5,817 nt of DNA from Oscillospiraceae bacterium. GTDB taxonomy: Bacteria; Bacillota; Clostridia; Oscillospirales; Acutalibacteraceae. A model generated the notes under the pieces. That model was not told the origin of the DNA. It ran no database searches and saw nothing but the letters and a program-made list of their open reading frames with translations. The position numbers were made by a program, and so were the translations under genes. Below, piece by piece: positions 1 to 5,559 of this stretch; within the stretch, counting starts at the first letter, position 1; each line of letters starts with the position of its first letter. The stretch spans positions 1 to 5,817 of the forward strand of contig WQRM01000099.1 of the NCBI GenBank assembly GCA_009786735.1, written 5' to 3'.

Positions 1-1
1 G

Positions 2-229
2 TTCGGCTGGCGCACCCGCCACGAGCGCAGCGCGAACGAGCTGCTCGACTGGATGCAACGCCGCACCCGCGCGCTGGACGCCTACTTCACGGGCAACACC
101 ATCTGCAACACCCGCTGGGAAAACACCGCGCTCAACCGCATCTTGTTCTACGTTGGCTTTGGTTGGATTTGGATGAGATTCCCCACGTTTGAGCTAAGCT
201 GGGGCACGGTGTGGCGTGCGTTGTTCTAA
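2..229 (+). CDS. C-terminal end of an unrecognised protein (5' truncated by window edge)
   Basis: An open frame enters from the left edge and runs 75 codons to a TAA at 227-229. Third codon positions are overwhelmingly G or C through most of its length, as in the other genes here, which supports real coding. The visible tail starts with a polar, arginine-rich helix-like part (about residues 1-30, with the segment ELLDWMQRRTRALDAYF). It ends with an aromatic, hydrophobic stretch (LFYVGFGWIWMRF) that could be membrane-associated. No family motif is recognised and no function is proposed. The next gene starts 42 bases downstream with its own RBS and no terminator between them, so the two may be co-transcribed. 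The start codon and most of the protein may lie outside the window. Confidence 0.6.
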   Translation, partial: FGWRTRHERSANELLDWMQRRTRALDAYFTGNTICNTRWENTALNRILFYVGFGWIWMRFPTFELSWGTVWRALF

Positions 230-271
230 CACGCCGCGCGCTTGCGGCAACCAAAAAGGAGGTTATTTCTT

Positions 272-844
272 ATGATGAAACGTGTGTTGGCGGTCGCGCT
301 TGTGTTGGTGCTGGGCATCGGCTTGCTGGCAATTGGCGCGAGTGCTGCCGAAACATCCTTCGCTTTTACGCTCGCTTGCCCGTATTTCCCCATATTCGTG
401 GATGTTCCGGCTGGGGTGTTGCCCGAAGGCACGGCCATGGAGGTTTGGGAACTTTCAGTTTCCCGTGAGCCCGAGGAACAGCATTTGCCACACGGGTGGT
501 TGACGGTTGTCTTTTTCTATCAAGGCGAGCAGGTGCAACCAAATGGCAAATTGACGTTCCGCTTGCTGTTTCCAGCATCTTCCCCTGTGTGGGTATGGAC
601 TAGCGACGTTACAGCGTATGGACCGCTGTACGCAGAAGATGGCTTCGTTGTGTTTGAGAGTTATCATACAACGTTCACGACGATGAACCGATCGCCATCA
701 TGTCCGGTTCCTCCGCCGCCTGTTTATCCATCGTGGCTGCAGCGCAACTGGGTGAGCGTGCTGGGCGTGGTCGGCATCGCTGTGCTTTCAGTGGTGAATG
801 TCGTTGCCGTCTTCTTTATGGCACGGACGTTGTTTGCTGTGTAA
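272..844 (+). CDS. Secreted, C-terminally membrane-anchored protein of unknown function
   Basis: This 190-residue protein starts at the first of two consecutive ATGs, 9 bases after an AAAGGAGG-type RBS (about 255-262). An in-frame TTG at 242 lies upstream of that RBS and was not used. Residues 1-27 form a signal peptide: KR, a long hydrophobic core, then GASA before AE as a likely cleavage site. Residues 28-150 look like an extracellular beta-rich domain. The stretches VDVPAGVLPEGTAMEV and DGFVVFESYHTTFTTM resemble the ZU5-like patterns of clostridial surface proteins (PAGxLPEGT, then DGxVxFxTxHFSTF); this is a by-eye resemblance only. A proline-rich spacer (CPVPPPPVYP) leads to a hydrophobic helix at about 165-188 that ends close to the C-terminus. 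No sortase motif follows, so the helix itself probably anchors the protein. A terminator follows 20 bases after the stop. No specific function can be given. Confidence 0.8.
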   Translation: MMKRVLAVALVLVLGIGLLAIGASAAETSFAFTLACPYFPIFVDVPAGVLPEGTAMEVWELSVSREPEEQHLPHGWLTVVFFYQGEQVQPNGKLTFRLLFPASSPVWVWTSDVTAYGPLYAEDGFVVFESYHTTFTTMNRSPSCPVPPPPVYPSWLQRNWVSVLGVVGIAVLSVVNVVAVFFMARTLFAV

Positions 845-864
845 CCCGCATATATGAGAAAACC

Positions 865-888
865 GCCCCTCTTCGGAGGGGCTTTTTT
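865..888 (+). terminator. Rho-independent terminator after the secreted protein gene
   Basis: A perfect 7-bp GC-rich stem (GCCCCTC 865-871, GAGGGGC 876-882) encloses a TTCG loop closed by a C-G pair, the especially stable UUCG tetraloop. Six T residues follow at 883-888. It lies 20 bases after the stop at 844 and ends transcription ahead of the sigma-factor promoter. A-residues at 858-862 precede the stem, so some activity on the other strand is possible, but no opposing gene needs it. Confidence 0.93.
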
Positions 889-929
889 GCTGCCCGCCAA
901 ACAATTTTCCATCTTTTTTGCGCTTTGGC

Positions 930-958
930 TTGCGCGATGAAAAAAAATATGGTACAAT
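930..958 (+). promoter_or_regulatory. Predicted sigma-A-type promoter of the ECF sigma factor operon (extended -10)
   Basis: The -10 box TACAAT (953-958) is preceded by TGG at 950-952, giving the extended -10 form TGn. A weak -35, TTGCGC (930-935), lies at exactly 17 bases. The spacer is A-rich (940-947). Transcription would start near 965, leaving a leader of about 50 bases before the GTG at 1014. No ECF-type AAC -35 motif is seen, so the operon looks driven by the housekeeping factor rather than by its own product. Confidence 0.72.
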
Positions 959-997
959 AGAGAGGAAATTGCGCGCCAAGCGCGACATACTAGTAGC

Positions 998-1003
998 AGG
1001 AGG
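998..1003 (+). promoter_or_regulatory. RBS that sets the GTG start of the sigma factor
   Basis: AGGAGG lies 10 bases before the GTG at 1014. An ATG at 1007 is in another frame and reads to an early stop after about two dozen codons. An upstream in-frame TTG at 918 lies before the predicted promoter. The GTG is therefore the most credible start. Confidence 0.8.
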
Positions 1004-1013
1004 AAAATGCATC

Positions 1014-1577
1014 GTGGAGCAACGCACTGCAGAGGAAGCTTACGCCGCATATTGCGCGGGCGACCAAAGCGCTTTTGACCAAATTATGCATGAGTTCCGG
1101 CAGGGGCTTATCTTTTTCTTGCGCAGCTATGTCAAGTCGTATGAAACGGCGGAAGATTTAGCTGAGGATACTTTCGTGGAACTCATCATTCACCAGGGCA
1201 GGTTTCGCGGGCAAAGCTCGCTGAAAACGTTCATCTACTCCGTGGCGCGCCACAAGGCCATTGACCACATCCGCCGCGAACAACGCCGCCCCACCGTTTC
1301 GCTAGACGAAATCACCCACTGGCAGGGCGACGAAGACACGCCGGAGGAACACTATCTTGCGCAGGAGCGCGGGCAGGTGATTGCCAAGGCCATCGCCACG
1401 CTGTCGCCGGACTACCAAGAGGTGCTGCGACTGCTTTACCTAGAACGATTGAGCTACGACGACATTTCGCGCATCATGCGCAAAAGCCACAAGCAAATTG
1501 ACAACTTGGCCTATCGCGCACGCAACACGCTGCGCACGGCCCTCGGAAAGGAGGCAGAATATCTTGAAGAATCATGA
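1014..1577 (+). CDS. RNA polymerase sigma factor, ECF (sigma-70) family
   Basis: This 187-residue protein would bind core RNA polymerase and direct it to a specific promoter set. Region sigma-2 spans about residues 20-92. It contains AEDLAEDTF (46-54), typical of core binding, and FRGQSSLKTFIYSVARHKAIDHIRRE (64-89, quoted in parts: SLKTFIYSVARHKAIDHIRR), matching the ECF consensus for -10 recognition and melting. A short acidic linker (about 96-115) leads to sigma-4 at about 120-176. There LSPDYQEVLRLLYLERLSYD and DDISRIMRKSHKQIDNLAYR form the helix-turn-helix for -35 recognition, followed by RARNTLR. The length is normal for an ECF factor. The start is GTG, fixed by AGGAGG at 998-1003. The 3' end overlaps the next gene by 14 bases, implying translational coupling with a partner membrane protein. 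The regulated genes cannot be read from this window. Confidence 0.95.
   Translation: MEQRTAEEAYAAYCAGDQSAFDQIMHEFRQGLIFFLRSYVKSYETAEDLAEDTFVELIIHQGRFRGQSSLKTFIYSVARHKAIDHIRREQRRPTVSLDEITHWQGDEDTPEEHYLAQERGQVIAKAIATLSPDYQEVLRLLYLERLSYDDISRIMRKSHKQIDNLAYRARNTLRTALGKEAEYLEES
1547..1554 (+). promoter_or_regulatory. RBS that sets the TTG start of the membrane partner protein
   Basis: AAAGGAGG, inside the end of the sigma-factor gene, lies 9 bases before the TTG at 1564. The next in-frame ATG (1585) is 30 bases away, too far for this site. The start is therefore TTG, giving a 14-base overlap with the upstream gene. Confidence 0.78.
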
Positions 1578-2271
1578 TGATTTTATGCAGGCAGTTTATG
1601 CCAAAGCAGACGTAAAGCGCAAGCAGATTAAACGGCGCAACACGATGATTCGCAACGCAAGCGTGAGCTTTGTGTGCACGTTTGTGATAGCACTTGCCAT
1701 CGTGCCCATCAGTCGCATGTTTATCAACCGGCCGACAGAACCCGTCGTGCCCGCGACCTTTGCAGGTGGAGATCTGGACTGGGGCTACAGAATGGGCGGC
1801 ATTGAGCCGATTTTGCAAGATGGCGACTTGTTCGTGCCCCAAGCACAACCCGCACGCATGATGGTGGTGGAAAATAACCAGCTTGCCCTGCATTGCATGG
1901 AAGAAAACCCCGAAGTGGTGGACGTGCTGGCAGCGAACTATATGCCGCAAAATGGCGAGGTGACGATTGACTCCGTGGAAGCCTTGCTGGAATTTTTGGC
2001 GGGTTTGCCCGCAAATGTGCACCTGCTGCAGCAACTGATTGCGGACTATGACGACGAATTTTTCCGCGAAAACGTGCTGACGGTGATGACCATTGCTGCG
2101 GACGAGTTGACAAATCAGCTCGTGCAAACTGCTGGAGGTCCTGAAAGTTACTACTTCACTGACTACAACGATGAACCGGCTGCTGTGACTACGACCACAA
2201 GAGCCACACGTCTAGACAGCCCTGCGCTGTTGCTGTTGCTGTTGCCCACGAGCATTAGCATTGCAGAATAA
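1564..2271 (+). CDS. Single-pass membrane protein, probable anti-sigma/regulatory partner of the ECF factor
   Basis: This 235-residue protein overlaps the sigma-factor gene, the usual position of a cognate anti-sigma factor. Residues 1-31 form a short, very basic cytoplasmic tail (KRKQIKRR at 18-25). One membrane helix follows at about 32-54, then an extracytoplasmic region of about 180 residues. Within that region, YDDEFFRENVLTVMTIAADE resembles a pattern known from clostridial exported proteins (YDExFFExNxLxxV); this is recalled by eye. The tail lacks the HxxxCxxC zinc-binding anti-sigma motif, and about 31 residues is too short for a classical anti-sigma domain. The regulator role therefore rests on gene order and topology. 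The C-terminus has a threonine run, then a leucine run coded by a hexanucleotide repeat (2227-2244), then PTSISIAE. Alternatives are a sensor lipid- or wall-stress protein, or an accessory membrane protein of the regulon. Confidence 0.8.
   Translation: MKNHDDFMQAVYAKADVKRKQIKRRNTMIRNASVSFVCTFVIALAIVPISRMFINRPTEPVVPATFAGGDLDWGYRMGGIEPILQDGDLFVPQAQPARMMVVENNQLALHCMEENPEVVDVLAANYMPQNGEVTIDSVEALLEFLAGLPANVHLLQQLIADYDDEFFRENVLTVMTIAADELTNQLVQTAGGPESYYFTDYNDEPAAVTTTTRATRLDSPALLLLLLPTSISIAE
2227..2244 (+). repeat. Three tandem CTGTTG hexamers in the coding end of the membrane protein
   Basis: Three exact copies of CTGTTG encode a run of six leucines near the C-terminus of the 1564-2271 protein. Unit gain or loss would keep the frame and change only the length of the leucine run. 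With so few copies, chance is a fair explanation. Confidence 0.7.
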
Positions 2272-2283
2272 TGGATGATATCA

Positions 2284-2326
2284 CAACCCCCGCTGAGCGA
2301 TTTGCTTGGCGGGGTTGACTTTTTTT
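2284..2326 (+). terminator. Rho-independent terminator of the sigma factor operon
   Basis: CAACCCC (2284-2290) pairs with GGGGTTG (2311-2317). After one bulged C at 2291 the stem continues as GCTGAGC (2292-2298) with GCTTGGC (2304-2310), including two G-U pairs, around a GATTT loop. That makes 14 pairs, followed by seven T residues (2320-2326). It starts 13 bases after the stop at 2271. Confidence 0.92.
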
Positions 2327-2343
2327 GCGGGCTGTATTATAAT
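2315..2343 (+). promoter_or_regulatory. Near-consensus sigma-A promoter for the comEA-like gene
   Basis: The -35 TTGACT (2315-2320) and the -10 TATAAT (2338-2343) are separated by exactly 17 bases. The -35 box is made of the last bases of the upstream terminator stem, and the terminator T-run forms part of the spacer. Transcription would start near 2350, about 27 bases before the GTG at 2377. Confidence 0.88.
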
Positions 2344-2376
2344 GATAGGTATCATGACGAGCGAGGAGGACAAGCC

Positions 2377-2922
2377 GTGAAGAAGAAACCCGCACATCGC
2401 CGCCCCGAGCTGCTGCTGGGCGCAGCGGTGCTTTGCGTGGCCGCCGGAGTGATGTTCTTCATTGCCGTGCGCGGCGGCGTGCAACCCGAGCAACCGCAAC
2501 CCACTACCCAGCATTTGCAGCAGGTTGACGGAGAAACGCCCTTCGCGATGCCGCAAGTGCCAACGCAGCCGGAGCATCCGCCAACCCCTGCGCAACCAGA
2601 GCAAACCAATGGAGGGCGCGTGATTATCGGATACACCGGTGTGACGGTGTATCACATTCCGCCGCCGCCGTTGCCGCCCGCACCACAGACGCAACCTCCG
2701 CCGGCTACCCAGCCGCCAGCGCAACAATCGTCCATGGTCAACCTCAACACGGCGGACAGCGCGCGGCTGCAAACCGTGCCGGGGATTGGCCCTGCTCGTG
2801 CGCAGGCGATACTCGACTGGCGGGCGCAGAACGGTGCGTTCACGCGGCCCGAGCAGCTGCTGGAGATCCACGGCATTGGCACGACCACGCTGATGAACAT
2901 GCTGCCGTTTCTTTACATATAG
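2377..2922 (+). CDS. comEA: ComEA-like helix-hairpin-helix DNA-binding membrane protein
   Basis: This 181-residue protein starts at a GTG 7 bases after AGGAGG (2364-2369); an in-frame ATG at 2275 lies upstream of the promoter. A basic N-terminus and one membrane helix (about 12-31) are followed by a proline/glutamine-rich region (about 35-118), broken only by a short GGRVIIGYTGVTVYHI segment. The ComEA helix-hairpin-helix domain occupies about 119-178. It begins with VNLNTADSARLQTVPGIGPA (hairpin GIG at 136-138), followed by ILDWRAQNGAF and a second hairpin HGIG (165-168). In ComEA proteins this domain binds double-stranded DNA outside the membrane and hands it to the ComEC channel during natural transformation. 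The SLBB domain usual in Gram-positive ComEA is not recognisable, its place being taken by the low-complexity linker. No comEC or other competence gene lies nearby, so a role in DNA uptake is inferred from the family only. Confidence 0.88.
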   Translation: MKKKPAHRRPELLLGAAVLCVAAGVMFFIAVRGGVQPEQPQPTTQHLQQVDGETPFAMPQVPTQPEHPPTPAQPEQTNGGRVIIGYTGVTVYHIPPPPLPPAPQTQPPPATQPPAQQSSMVNLNTADSARLQTVPGIGPARAQAILDWRAQNGAFTRPEQLLEIHGIGTTTLMNMLPFLYI

Positions 2923-2931
2923 GAGGTTCAC

Positions 2932-4344
2932 ATGCGTAAAATAATTGCGCTGGCGTTGATGTTAGTGATTCTCGCGGGCTGTGCAAGTGTGGCAGAGCCT
3001 GTGGGGGCGGATGAATATCTGCCCGAAATTGAAGTTACCACCACGACGGAATCGCCCACGACAACCGCTGAGCCCACGACTGCGCCGCCCACACTTGAGC
3101 GCCCCGATGTGCCGCAGGTGTTTTGGGGTGTTTCGCTCGGCAATAATCCCAGCCCTGCCAGCTATTTTGCGTTGGCGGACATCAATGGTGATGGTGTGGT
3201 GGAACTGATTATGGCGTGTTGTTGTCAACAACTGGTCGGATTATTCACGCAACACGATGGCGAAGCAGTTCGTCTAGCTGTCGGCGGCGGTGGGCGTTTT
3301 GGCTTGTATATTGCAGCAGACGGCGCGGTTTTTATGTCGAACTCTATCGTTGATGGGCAAAGTAGTTTGCTGTTATCATCTTATTATTTTGAGCCGAATG
3401 CCGTTGAGTTAACATCCATATCCGTTTCCAGCCTCAGTCGCACGACTCCCCTTCGGCATTGGACTGCGCAAAGTTGGGACATGCTAAGTGAAACACGAGA
3501 AATCACCCAAGAAGAACACGACAGGATTGTCCGCAGCTATGCCGCAAAACCTCATGCAATTCAACTTCATCTCCATCGAAAGGACAACCTCATGAAACTC
3601 GACTACCACCTGCATACGATTTTCTCCGACGACAGCCGCGAACCCATGGAGAGCATGTGCGCCCGCGCGGTGCAGCTCGGCGTGGGCGAAGTGTGCTTCA
3701 CCGAGCACCTGGACTTCGACGCGCTTTCGCTGGGCTACTACGATGCCGACGCCTACTTCGCTGAGCTGTATCGCCTGCGTGAGTTGTATGACGGCAAGCT
3801 GACCATCCGTGCGGGGCTTGAGATCAGCGAGCCGCACGACCACATGGCCGAGCTGGAAGAAGCCCACCGCCGCCCCTATGATTTCATCATGGGTGCGCTG
3901 CACTATTGGATGGGCGGGCTGTTTCCGTCCGTCATGCGCGACCGCGGCATGGATTTGCAGCGCTGCTGCGCGCACTACTGGCGCGAAATGCGCAAGATGG
4001 TCGCCGTGCAGGGTTATGACTGCGTGGCGCACTTTGACTTTCCCATCCGTTTTTTTGGCGACATCGTTTGGCAGCCTGACGAGATTGATGACATCTTCAC
4101 CACGGCGCTGCAAAACGGCTTGCTGTTTGAGATTAACACGTCGTCGCTGCGCAGCGGCGTGGCAGAACCCATGCCCGGTCGTGCGCTGCTGGAGCGCTAC
4201 AAGGCCTGCGGCGGCACACACGTGACCGTTGGCAGCGATGCCCACGACGCGGGGAATCTCTACGTTGGCGTGGACGTTGCCCGTGAACTTGCCGACAGCG
4301 TGGGCTTGCAGATTGCGCGGTTTGAGAATAGAGTAATGGTGTAG
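2932..4344 (+). CDS. Lipoprotein fused in frame to a PHP-domain histidinol-phosphatase (HisK type)
   Basis: One uninterrupted 470-codon frame, with AGGAGG (2921-2926) overlapping the previous stop, holds two unlike proteins. Residues 1-17 are a lipoprotein signal (lipobox LAGC, Cys17), followed by a Thr/Pro-rich tether (36-54). A small extracellular-type domain contains ADINGDGVVEL (82-92), like an FG-GAP or calcium-loop motif, and reaches about residue 215. From Met221 the frame is a complete 250-residue PHP phosphatase. Its metal-site motifs are HLHTIFSDD (H226, H228), TEH (H259), GLEI (E297), GALHY (H324), AHFD (H367) and SDAH (D436, H438). HisK enzymes dephosphorylate L-histidinol phosphate in cytosolic histidine synthesis and are about this size. 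Export by the lipoprotein signal would separate the enzyme from its substrate. An RBS before Met221 (3592) suggests it is also or only made separately. Base composition shifts at the junction. No other his gene is nearby, so the substrate is uncertain. Confidence 0.85.
   Translation: MRKIIALALMLVILAGCASVAEPVGADEYLPEIEVTTTTESPTTTAEPTTAPPTLERPDVPQVFWGVSLGNNPSPASYFALADINGDGVVELIMACCCQQLVGLFTQHDGEAVRLAVGGGGRFGLYIAADGAVFMSNSIVDGQSSLLLSSYYFEPNAVELTSISVSSLSRTTPLRHWTAQSWDMLSETREITQEEHDRIVRSYAAKPHAIQLHLHRKDNLMKLDYHLHTIFSDDSREPMESMCARAVQLGVGEVCFTEHLDFDALSLGYYDADAYFAELYRLRELYDGKLTIRAGLEISEPHDHMAELEEAHRRPYDFIMGALHYWMGGLFPSVMRDRGMDLQRCCAHYWREMRKMVAVQGYDCVAHFDFPIRFFGDIVWQPDEIDDIFTTALQNGLLFEINTSSLRSGVAEPMPGRALLERYKACGGTHVTVGSDAHDAGNLYVGVDVARELADSVGLQIARFENRVMV
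3578..3594 (+). promoter_or_regulatory. Internal RBS and ATG for the PHP phosphatase part
   Basis: GAAAGGA (3578-3584) lies 7 bases before ATG 3592, in the same frame as the surrounding 2932-4344 gene. The ATG opens MKLDYHLHT, exactly where HisK-family proteins normally begin. The site would let a 250-residue cytosolic enzyme (3592-4344) be made without the lipoprotein signal. This looks like the relic start of a formerly separate gene. Confidence 0.65.
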
Positions 4345-4477
4345 CGAAACCATTTAAGGTTGTTCGTATTACAGACCCCCAGTCGCCGCGCCACATGACA
4401 TAAAGATTAAACACGCTAACGCGTGCAGGGGGTGGGGTGCGGAGCACAAAAAAAACATATCCCACAGGGAGAGTAAC
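4345..4477 (+). other. Structured spacer, no gene; hairpin-rich
   Basis: This 133-base gap holds a perfect small hairpin, CACGC-TAAC-GCGTG (4412-4425), nested inside an outer ACCCCC (4375-4380) and GGGGGT (4428-4433) pair. An eight-A run lies near 4448-4455. No T-run follows the hairpin on the + strand, so it is not a standard terminator for the upstream gene. On the - strand it is followed by TTTAATCTTT, a weak terminator-like context. I could not find a convincing -35/-10 pair for the next gene. It may be a decayed intergenic repeat. Confidence 0.45.
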
Positions 4478-5017
4478 ATGGAAATCGTTCTGCTTCGCCA
4501 TGCCCAGCCGGATTACGGCGCCGTGGATGACAAGCCGGGCTTCAATCACCTTGCGCCGCTAAGCGCAGTCGGTGTTGAGCAAGCGCATGCCGTTGCACAG
4601 CACGAGTGCCTCGCCGACGCAGAGCTGGTTGTTTCGTCGCCATACACCAGGGCGTTGCAGACTGCCGCCATCGTTGCCGCGAATCTCGCGCTGCCCTTGA
4701 CCGTTGATGTCGGCTTTCACGAGCGGCTTGCCGACGTGCAAAATGTGCTGAACACAGCGGATGAGCGAGACAAATCGTTTGAAGAGTACGACCTGTGCCG
4801 GGGCATCCACACAAGCGGCGGCGCACACCATTGGGAGAGCACGGCGCAGCAAATTGCTCGGCTCAAGCGCAGCCTTGGGCGATACACGGCGCACGAGAAA
4901 ATCATCGTTGTCACGCACGGCGAAGTGATTCGTCGCTTTGCCGCGGTGCGGCTGCCGTTTTGCGGCACAGTGCAAGTGCGATATGACGAGAGCTTTCGCT
5001 TTCTGGCGTGGTCGTAA
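4478..5017 (+). CDS. Histidine phosphatase family protein (phosphoglycerate mutase-like)
   Basis: This 179-residue protein belongs to the branch-1 histidine phosphatase superfamily, which removes or moves phosphate through a phospho-histidine intermediate. The start is ATG, 4 bases after AGGGAGAG (4466-4473). The opening motif LLRHA supplies Arg7 and the nucleophile His8. SSPYTRALQTA gives the second phosphate-binding arginine (Arg58). FHERL gives a likely acid, Glu82. VVTHGEVIR supplies the second catalytic histidine, His147. All four core positions are present, so the enzyme should be active. The protein is shorter than true glycolytic mutases (about 230-250 residues) and matches the small, broad-specificity phosphatases. 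Its substrate cannot be told; CobC- or GpmB-type roles are possible but unsupported by neighbours. There is no signal peptide, so it should be cytosolic. Confidence 0.9.
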   Translation: MEIVLLRHAQPDYGAVDDKPGFNHLAPLSAVGVEQAHAVAQHECLADAELVVSSPYTRALQTAAIVAANLALPLTVDVGFHERLADVQNVLNTADERDKSFEEYDLCRGIHTSGGAHHWESTAQQIARLKRSLGRYTAHEKIIVVTHGEVIRRFAAVRLPFCGTVQVRYDESFRFLAWS

Positions 5018-5022
5018 CGCAT

Positions 5023-5057
5023 AGCCAAGCCTGGCTCCTGCATATCTAAAAGGCAGG
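5023..5057 (+). other. Two short hairpins between the phosphatase and the deacetylase-like gene
   Basis: AGCCA (5023-5027) pairs with TGGCT (5032-5036). CCTGC (5037-5041) can pair with GCAGG (5053-5057), which overlaps the ribosome binding region of the next gene. Neither is followed by a T-run, so neither is a terminator. The stems are only 5 bp, and any effect on translation is speculative. Confidence 0.3.
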
Positions 5058-5067
5058 GGGTATGTGC

Positions 5068-5559
5068 ATGATTATTCGGCTAACAAAGGCCACTCGGTTT
5101 TTGATTATCTGCGCGCTGCTGTTGGTGACGGCGCTCATCGGCATTGGCACACGTAGTGTCACCGTCAGCGCGCCGTATACGTCAAGGTCACAGGCGATGC
5201 CGGTGATCGTCTACCGCGCGGTGGACGGCGAATCGCCTGCTGCTGTGCCGTTGCGCCAGCTGGAGGACGACTTGGACTTCCTGCTGCACGCGGGCTACAG
5301 CGCGTTGGGCGAGCCTGAGCTCGTGGCTGCGCTGCGGCGGCAGGCTACGCTGCCCGGGCATGCGGTGCTGCTGCTGTTTGACAACACTTGCGAGCGATTC
5401 GCCCGCGATGTGCTGCCGCTGCTGGAAGAACGCGAGCTGGCGTGGATTCCTGTGGAGAAGTCGGGTGTGCTCACGCGCGAGTTGCGTGCGGCGGGGCACT
5501 CGGTTGCGCGATATGAGCGCACGCCAACGCTGACGCTGGAGGAGCAGTTGGGGAATTGA
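5068..5559 (+). CDS. Short, degenerate polysaccharide deacetylase-like (NodB fold) membrane-anchored protein
   Basis: This 163-residue protein starts at ATG 5068, 7 bases after AGGGGG (5055-5060); an in-frame ATG at 5062 sits almost on the RBS and would add two residues. Residues 10-27 form an uncleaved-type membrane helix or signal. From residue 44 the protein follows the start of clostridial polysaccharide deacetylases. MPVIVYRAV aligns with PVLxYHxV, LRQLEDDLDFLLHAGYSALG with the FxxxLdyLkxxGYxxxs region, and LLLFDNTCERFARDVLPLL with TFDDGyrsxxxxxLPxL. RAAGHSVARYERTPTLTLEE aligns with the second motif, normally GHEIGSHTxxHPxL. The metal-binding Asp is Asn106, and both motif-2 histidines are lost (ARYERTP), so deacetylation is unlikely. 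The rest of the fold is missing and the frame stops at the edge of an inverted-repeat element. It may be a truncated gene or a non-catalytic relative. Confidence 0.72.
   Translation: MIIRLTKATRFLIICALLLVTALIGIGTRSVTVSAPYTSRSQAMPVIVYRAVDGESPAAVPLRQLEDDLDFLLHAGYSALGEPELVAALRRQATLPGHAVLLLFDNTCERFARDVLPLLEERELAWIPVEKSGVLTRELRAAGHSVARYERTPTLTLEEQLGN

Noticed and set aside
918..1013. Upstream in-frame TTG at 918 as the sigma-factor start
   Set aside because: It lies upstream of the predicted promoter and has no RBS. The added residues do not resemble sigma-factor sequence, whereas GTG 1014 has AGGAGG at a good distance.
1474..2127. Open frame of 217 codons on the - strand across the sigma factor end and membrane protein
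   Set aside because: It is a shadow of two supported + strand genes. Its product is an irregular His/Gln/Cys-rich sequence with no domain.
2281..2931. Open frame of 216 codons on the - strand over the comEA-like gene
   Set aside because: The + strand has a near-consensus promoter, an RBS and a clear ComEA domain. The reverse product is Arg/Leu-rich sequence without a motif.
3484..4353. Long open frame of 289 codons on the - strand
   Set aside because: It lies antisense to the PHP phosphatase, whose motifs are unmistakable. High GC at third positions suppresses stops on the opposite strand. The frame has no RBS-supported start or recognisable motif.
4412..4425. CACGC-TAAC-GCGTG hairpin as a terminator for the PHP gene
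   Set aside because: It is followed by CAGGGGG rather than T residues on the + strand, lies 68 bases after the stop, and has only a 5-bp stem.
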